DNA of 64,000 nucleotides from Botryococcus braunii (Eukaryota; Chlorophyta; Trebouxiophyceae), in assembly GCA_002005505.1 (NCBI GenBank), contig KV908673.1, positions 11,761 through 75,760 on the forward strand, read 5' to 3'. The notes beneath the pieces were generated by a model. That model was not told the origin of the DNA. It did no database searches and worked only from the letters and a program-made list of their open reading frames with translations. Below, one piece after another: positions 58,231 to 64,000 of the stretch; the first letter of the stretch is position 1; every line of letters starts with the position of its first letter. The translations under genes were made by a program, and so were the position numbers.

Positions 58231-58620
58231 TTCCCAAGCCCTCTAAGCTTGTCTCAAGATCCCTCCAAGTTGGTTCCCCAAGCCTCCGCCTAGCGTCCAA
58301 AGCCTTCCAAGTGGTATTTCATGCCCCTGCTCTGAACTCATTGCCCAAGCTATCCAAAATGGTCTCGTAAGCCCTACAAAGTGGTCTTTCCAGCCCTCGG
58401 ACTTGCTCCCCAAAGCCCTCCAAGGTCGCTTCCAATGGCCCCAAAGTTGGCCTCGGCAAATTTGTCTCGCCAGCCCTCCAAGCTTGTCTCCCAAGCCCCC
58501 TAAGCTGGTCCCCAAGGCCTCCAAAGTATCATCTAAAGCCCTCCAAAGTCTTTTCCCAAGCCCTCCAAGTTGGTCTCCTCAAACCCTCCAAGTCAGTCTC
58601 CCAAGCCCTCCAAGTGGTGG
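58231..58620. repeat. Minisatellite of CCCTCCAAG-containing units
   Basis: Irregular units of about 20-40 bp built around AAGCCCTCCAAG followed by TTGGTCTCC-like words repeat more than ten times. The repeat begins inside the gypsy F chromodomain region. Confidence 0.8.
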
Positions 58621-58639
58621 ATATATCACAGCCCACAGC

Positions 58640-58925
58640 CGTAACCCCTTACGGCCGTAGAGCCCTACAGCCCCACAGCCGTACTGTTCCATAGCCCCAC
58701 AGCTGTACAGCTGTACAGCCATACAGCTATACAGCTGTACCGCCCTACAGCTCCGAGGCAGTAAAGCCCTACAGCCCCAGAGCTGAACAGCCCTACAGCC
58801 CCAGAGCCATACAGCCCTAAAGCCATACATCCCTACAGCCCTACATAAGGTACAGCTGCACCGACCAAAAGCCCTAAAACCATAAAGCTGTATCCATATA
58901 GTCATACAGCCCTACAGCTGTTGTA
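58640..58925. repeat. Minisatellite of ACAGCCCTACAGCC units
   Basis: Short imperfect units ACAGCC(C/G/A)TA repeat across about 280 bp, followed by decaying copies. Confidence 0.8.
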
Positions 58926-59029
58926 GGGACATACACCCGAAGATCCGGCGGGAAACCTCCAGTCCATACGAGTATAGAGGTGCTGGGCACAGCTCGGAAT
59001 TTGTATACACGACAAGAAGTAAAACAAGG

Positions 59030-59400
59030 CGGTACACCTCTAGTGCATTTGAATTCAGAGGTGCTGGCTACATCCTGGAACTTGTGCATACTAACAGGGA
59101 CATGGCCGTACAGCCATTACAGGGCCAATCAGCTGAACACGCTGCACTTCCAATGCATATGAGTTCAGAGGTGCTGGGCACATCTTCGAACTTGCACACG
59201 AGACAAGAAGTAAATCAAGTGATACACCTCCAAAGCACATGATTTCAGAGGTGCTGGGCACATCTTGGAACTTGCACAGCTCATCCGCCATCCAGCTGTA
59301 CAGCCCGACAGGCATACACACATACAGCCATTCTAGGGCCAAACAGCTCAACACGCTACACCTCTGACTCATATGAATTCAAGGCTGCTAGGTGCATCTT
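59030..59400. repeat. Tandem repeats of about 80-100 bp
   Basis: The phrase TTCAGAGGTGCTGG with a following ACATC(T/C)(T)GGAACTTG recurs near 58973, 59055, 59164 and 59247, with intervening CAAGAAGTAAA. This gives an irregular array of units near 80-110 bp. Confidence 0.75.
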
Positions 59401-59454
59401 GAAACTTCCATACAAGACAAGAAACAAAACAAGACATTCCACCAGATACTGGTG

Positions 59455-59489
59455 ACGATGACGACGATGATGGTGATTATGACGATGAC

Positions 59490-59578
<89 letters not shown>

Positions 59579-59705
59579 GGAGGAGGAGGAGGAGGAGGAG
59601 GAGGAGGAGGAGGAGGCGGCCACGAGGAAGAGGAGCAGGTGATGATGGTGGTGGTGGTGATGGTGAGGATCATGATGATGCTAATGATGATGATGGTGAT
59701 GGTGG

Positions 59706-59742
<37 letters not shown>

Positions 59743-59830
59743 AATGATGATGATGATGATGACGACGACGACGATGATGCTCATGATGATGAGGTCGAGG
59801 AGGAGGAGGATCAGGATGAGCAGAAGGAGG
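59455..59830. repeat. (GAT)n and (GAG)n trinucleotide tract
   Basis: Long GAT runs (59480-59577 and 59700-59765) flank a GAG run (59577-59620). Open frames here (Asp, Met, Arg or His runs) are produced by composition only. Confidence 0.95.
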
Positions 59831-60117
59831 TGGGCTTTGCTAATTGAGATATTGCCCAGGAAAGAAAGGGAAAAAAAAGGGCTGAAAAGAAGAAACGAAA
59901 GAGGGGGGGGGGGAGATGGAATAAAACAACGCTTGCGATAATTCTTGATTGCAAACAAAAACTCTGACATAAACCCTGCATAGCCGGGAAAGGGCTGACT
60001 GGCGCAGAAAAGAAATGGCAGCAGCTCGGCACACCTGTGAAGCCGAAGGACTTGACGATGAGGGTTGCCGATTGAGATATTGCTCGGAAAGGGAAGAAAA
60101 GGAGAGGAGGAGAGAGG

Positions 60118-60436
<319 letters not shown>

Positions 60437-60558
60437 TGAAAGTACCCCATATCACGCACACCCGTCGACAGCACAAGCACAGTGAGTATACAGTGGGAAG
60501 GCGAGGGGATATATGCCACCACACCGAGGTTTTACCCGGGGCTTGCAGACGACATTAG

Positions 60559-60815
60559 GAGACATCCTGCCAGGGCCAAGAGAGACCGTTGGACAAGAGC
60601 GTACACCTAAAGGCCATATATCAAAGTAGGACGTTGTTTATGGAACAACCACCCGAAGTCCAGAGAAAAGAGTTGTTTCTGGTACAACCCCACCGAAAAC
60701 CACCAACCAATCTGGAGTACCGTCTAGCTAAAGAAGGAGAACACATGCCACTCTGCAGACAATGTAATAGTGTGAAGCCCCATGAAAAAACATCACACTC
60801 CCGCCAGGCAGTCAC
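60559..60815 (+). CDS. Possible host exon with a Cys-x2-Cys-x4-Lys-Pro motif
   Basis: About 85 open codons start after a possible acceptor CATTAG at 60558 and end at a strong donor-like GTAAGC at 60816. The C-terminal phrase PLCRQCNSVKPHEKTSHSR resembles the beginning of the Cys-rich domain of DHHC palmitoyltransferases (CxxC, KP, basic, then His), but the DHHC motif itself would be in a later exon that I cannot find. No ATG begins the segment in frame, which fits an internal exon. It could also be a chance open frame. Confidence 0.3.
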
Positions 60816-61319
60816 GTAAGCACGGGCTGTTGGGATCCCTCCCGGTACGAGGACTGCAGTGAGCTCAGTGGTAAATCATGTGTTCTCCCAATCCTAAAGA
60901 GCACTTTCCTAAAAGAACTTTTTAGGAACTCACCACTAACTCCTTGACTCTACAGAGAAGGGGAGGAATACTCTGAGAGCTTGAAGAGAGGACCCATTTT
61001 CCTTCACACTAAGGGACCCCAGATGGGGACTTGCCAACCTACCTTGCCTATGTGTGAGATTATGCATACAAGACACCGTCCCACAGTGCTCAGTGGATAA
61101 GCCTGAAGTGTATGCAGGTACCGCCCATGAAGTTGAACCAAGTTTTTAGGAGAAAGAGCGCACGCATAGCTTCCCAAACTGGCCAAAGGTTGAAAACGTT
61201 TGACAAACGACAATACTTCTGGTAACTGTCCGGAGTATTCAAATATTCTTGAGGACACAGAAATTGCTAAACAAAAGAAACAAGACTTTTTTATACCTCC
61301 CAGAGTAAGTTATTACATT
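60816..61319. other. Unassigned sequence
   Basis: No open frame of note. It would be intronic if the 60559-60815 segment is an exon, but no second exon is evident. Confidence 0.3.
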
Positions 61320-61375
61320 GGAGGGAGGGAGGGAGGGAGGGAGGGAGGGAGGGAGCGAGGGAGGGAGCGAGGGGG
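61320..61375. repeat. (GGGA)n microsatellite
   Basis: GAGG/GGGA tetranucleotide run with GAGC interruptions, ending in a G run just before the presumed LTR of gypsy H. Confidence 0.9.
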
Positions 61376-61378
61376 GGG

Positions 61379-61867
61379 TGTAGTGAGGTGGCGCGTCAGC
61401 GCGACGCGTCTCACGTCCCCTGCGCGTAGGATGTGCGCGTAAGCATAATGTTCGTAATGGTGTGCGCGTAGTTCATGTTTCTTCGTGCCCTTTGGGATAC
61501 GAGTAGATCTCGTTGTCCTTGTGTGTAGGAAAATGACTGTAATATCCTAGTGGGTCTCCTCTCGTCATCCATATCGTTATGCTCGCGAGAGCATCTCGTA
61601 GAGGGACGACGTAGCCGGATCCGCGCATAGGTGGACTAGGAACTCGGGTGGCTATCATTGTCTTTGGGTTTTCTGCTACGAGTGAGGCATCTAGAAATGT
61701 CTATATTGTTCATTATATATTGTTCTTTGGAGACTCGGACGACCTGCGTGAGGAGGGCTGCGAACTTGTAACGGATTGGAACTTCGATTTCTACCTTCGG
61801 TGTCACCCTTGCCTAAAACCCTTGCTTAGCTTGTTATAAATCTTAGTTACACGTCTCACTTCGTTAT
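61379..61867 (+). repeat. Presumed 5' LTR of gypsy H
   Basis: A TGTAGTGAGG start follows the GGGA tract, and the region ends a few bases before a primer-binding site. No second LTR is inside the window to confirm either edge. Confidence 0.4.
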
Positions 61868-61869
61868 AT

Positions 61870-61882
61870 TGGTATCGGCGAG
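61870..61882 (+). other. Primer-binding site of gypsy H
   Basis: TGGTATCGGCGAG, identical to the site in gypsy G, lies about 65 bp before gag. Confidence 0.75.
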
Positions 61883-61947
61883 GCGGTTAGAGCCTCGAAC
61901 CGAAGGGAGACGTAGGGAAGGTTGTAATTGCATTGTTCCATTGCAAT

Positions 61948-63159
61948 ATGATGGCGTCCAAACGGAAAGGAAGCAAGTACTCCGGTCTCCCTCTTAAAGA
62001 GAAAGAAATGTTGGAAGGTTTGGAAAAGGAGGGTGTTGAAGTTGATGACCTTTTGGAAGACGAGTCCGAAACGGAATTGGCCCCATCGCCCAAACCGACC
62101 ACACCCAAAACGAAACCCAAACCCACTCCTTTGAAGACACCCTTGAAGAAAAATAAGACTAAAACTATAATTCTACGGTTATTGAAGCGGATTGAGGCCT
62201 TGGGGGGAGAACGAGCATCCAAGCGGACGTCATCCACCACTAACGTCGTGCGTGTGCCTACACCAGCTATGTTTACAGGAAAAAGAGGAAGCTTCCAATT
62301 CTTTGCTAGTAAGGTGGAATCATATGTGAACATTTCAAATGTGTCAAGGGACAAGTGGGTGGCAGTCGCGCTTCAATGCATGGAGGAGCGACCTACAAAG
62401 GTGTGGGGGACATACCTCAAAAGGAAGGAAAGGGAAGGAGGTCAAACAGAGCCAACATGGGAAGACTTTAAAGTTTTTATGGGAAATCGATACGACTCTA
62501 CAGATTTGGTTATGGCTGCCCGGCAAAAATTAGACCATGTTTATCAAGGGCAAGAAAGCGTTGAAAGATACATAGAAAGATTCATCACCTTGTTAAGTGA
62601 TGTAGAAACCGAATATGACATTTTCGAAAATGATAAAATATATATGTTTCTCAAAGGCCTGAATGCTCCTATTAGAGTTGCTTGCACAGTTAACCCTCAA
62701 ACTGGTGTCAAGTTCACAAGCCTCGACTCATTGTGCACTTATGTGGTGCAATATGAAAGCAACTTAACATCAGGGGGGATGCTGAGGGGACAGGAAGGAA
62801 GGAAGGTTCTCAACGTTGTGAAGAGGACTCCAACAAGCACGCCGGCATACTTTCCGGGATTCACCCAGGGGCCTGTGCTTGGAGCCGTCGGACACAACGT
62901 TGGTGGGAAGTTAGATTCTCGGACAAGCGTCCCCTCGAGCGCCAGTGTTATTTCTGCAAAAACTTTGGTCACTAGCAATGGCAATGTCAGGCCAAGCGGG
63001 ACTACTTGCAAAGGAAGAGCAGGCGCGACAGTCAATTGCCCCCACCTCCTCCTTTCCCCTCTAATCAAGCTCGAGGTGGGCAGTGGAAGGGCCGTGGTGG
63101 CCGGGGAGCACACTGGAAGGGAAAAGGGCCGGGGCATAATCCTCAAAAGTAAATTCTGA
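61948..63159 (+). pseudogene. gag: Gypsy H gag, frame broken at the zinc knuckle
   Basis: From ATG at 61948 (MMASKRKGSKYSG) the protein has a Lys/Pro-rich head. A retrotransposon gag domain follows: MFTGKRGSFQFFASKVESYV, WEDFKVFMGNRYDSTD and YIERFITLLSDVETEYDIF ... FLKGLNAPIR. A CCHC knuckle is encoded near 62944-62985 as CYFCKNFGH, then a TAG codon, then QWQC, but in another frame from the main ORF. This copy therefore has an indel just upstream and an in-frame stop inside the knuckle. The ORF itself ends at 63159 out of the knuckle frame. Confidence 0.82.
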
Positions 63160-63163
63160 AGCC

Positions 63164-63961
63164 ATGGATGCCACTTGCTTGCATGTTTTGCACTCTCTTG
63201 TGGCCTCCAAATTGGGAAAGGAAGGTGTGAACCTTGTGGTGCCTAATGTTAGGAAGGCTGAATCTGAGATTTCTGAGTTCTTATGGGAACAGAGGGGCAA
63301 CCCGTCCCTCACTTGTTGTTTCATTGTGGGAAGGAGAACTTGGAAAAGTAAGAGTCTCTATGCTCACCGTATGCAAGGAAACATTGTGGAAGTGTGTTCA
63401 GGAAGGAAGGGACAGGCGGTGGACATGAATGGTCAAACTAGTGTATACCCATTCTCTTTTGTCTGTTGTGTGGTGCCCCCAAGACCCACACTCACAATGG
63501 GAAGTGTTACTACTGACTCTCCGCTAGCTATGACCTTTCCTGCGAATGTTAAGGGGAAAAACCTTTCAGTGTTGTTTGATAGTGGGGCATCTCAGTCGTT
63601 TATTAAAAGTGATACTTTGCAAGGGCTAGGGGTGCGATACAAACCCGCATGCATATCCGTGACTCTTGCTGATGGAAGTGTGTCCGATACGAAAGGAACG
63701 GTAGATGTGTCGTTTACACTCAAGCCTGGTGTAACCTCCCGTCACAACTTCATTGTAAGCCCTGCCATGATTGATGGGGTGGACATGATTTTGGGGCAGG
63801 ATTGGATGGAAGAAACAGGAGTCTCAATTGATTTTTGTGAGAAGGCTGCTCAATTTAGACATCAAGGGAAGTGGGTCACCCTAAAACACGCAAATTCATC
63901 GTTGCCAGTGGGGCCAAAACTTGTTTGGGGTTTACAAGCACAAGAGAGGAAGGAAGGATAG
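63164..63961 (+). CDS. pol: Gypsy H protease region (pol 5' part)
   Basis: A 265-codon frame (ATG at 63164 may not be a real start; it probably continues gag-pol). It holds a retropepsin domain: LFDSGASQSFIKSDTLQGLG with the DSG catalytic triplet and GVDMILGQDWMEETGVSIDF, the usual ILGxDWL-type block. RT would follow beyond the window. The stop at 63961 lies in a GGAAGGA-rich stretch, so it may mark another break. Confidence 0.8.
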   Translation: MDATCLHVLHSLVASKLGKEGVNLVVPNVRKAESEISEFLWEQRGNPSLTCCFIVGRRTWKSKSLYAHRMQGNIVEVCSGRKGQAVDMNGQTSVYPFSFVCCVVPPRPTLTMGSVTTDSPLAMTFPANVKGKNLSVLFDSGASQSFIKSDTLQGLGVRYKPACISVTLADGSVSDTKGTVDVSFTLKPGVTSRHNFIVSPAMIDGVDMILGQDWMEETGVSIDFCEKAAQFRHQGKWVTLKHANSSLPVGPKLVWGLQAQERKEG

Positions 63962-64000
63962 GAATGGAAAAGGATGGAAGGGTCAAGATGTTTGGAAGGT

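Noticed and set aside
60858..60880. tRNA-like A box (GAGCTCAGTGGTA)
   Set aside because: No B box or cloverleaf partner follows, so neither a tRNA gene nor a tRNA-derived SINE is supported.

Overview
This is a eukaryotic nuclear window made almost entirely of nested transposable elements. The evidence is Ty1/copia and Ty3/gypsy gag-pol genes, a hAT-type and a CACT-type DNA element, abundant (GA)n, (GT)n and (GAT)n microsatellites, canonical GT-AG introns of 105 and 107 bp, and no operon-like gene arrangement. An algal or other protist genome is plausible, but nothing here fixes the taxon. No complete host gene is visible. The only host-gene candidates are an open stretch near 1.9-2.8 kb (minus) and an exon-like segment near 60.6-60.8 kb (plus).

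Layout. 1-4440: unassigned sequence, CA-rich repeat, one possible exon, microsatellites. 4441-5888 and 20248-21509: two tandem copies of a 1355-bp unit, the second split by copia element A. 5889-20242: copia A (minus), itself split by copia B (8244-15312, plus, intact 1745-aa gag-pol). 22906-25697: decayed gypsy I (minus) with a (GA)n tract inside its reverse transcriptase. 25698-38430: a four-level nest. The LTR of copia D (minus) is split by a hAT-like element (26169-35527), which is split by copia C-prime (26823-35370, minus), which is split by a solo LTR, E (30118-31445). 38439-48737: decayed copia B-prime (plus), split by gypsy G (39387-43884, minus) and by a composite CACTCC-ended element J (44349-47341). 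48738-58230: gypsy F (plus), split inside its integrase gene by copia C (49999-57234, plus, apparently intact). 58231-61375: minisatellites and microsatellites with the possible exon. 61379-64000: start of gypsy H (plus), running off the window.

Insertion order follows from the target-site duplications (TSDs): CTTTA for A, CTCTC for B, GGTTG for C-prime, GTATG for E, CAGGA for G, ACCCGGAG for the hAT element and TCCA for J. The main biological observations are these. (1) All four copia LTR families and solo LTR E carry an internal direct repeat that ends in CAG. The upstream copy is followed by GT and the downstream copy lies 25-40 nt from the LTR 3' end. (2) In solo LTR E the upstream copy contains two GT-AG introns and the downstream copy is its exactly spliced form. 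(3) The copia primer-binding sites match the anticodon arm of initiator tRNA-Met, as in Drosophila copia, rather than a tRNA 3' end. (4) Gypsy G is bounded by 90-bp inverted copies of one LTR end and has a 5-bp TSD, so it seems to have integrated with two identical inverted ends. (5) Copia A has an extra 175-codon ORF between the primer-binding site and gag.
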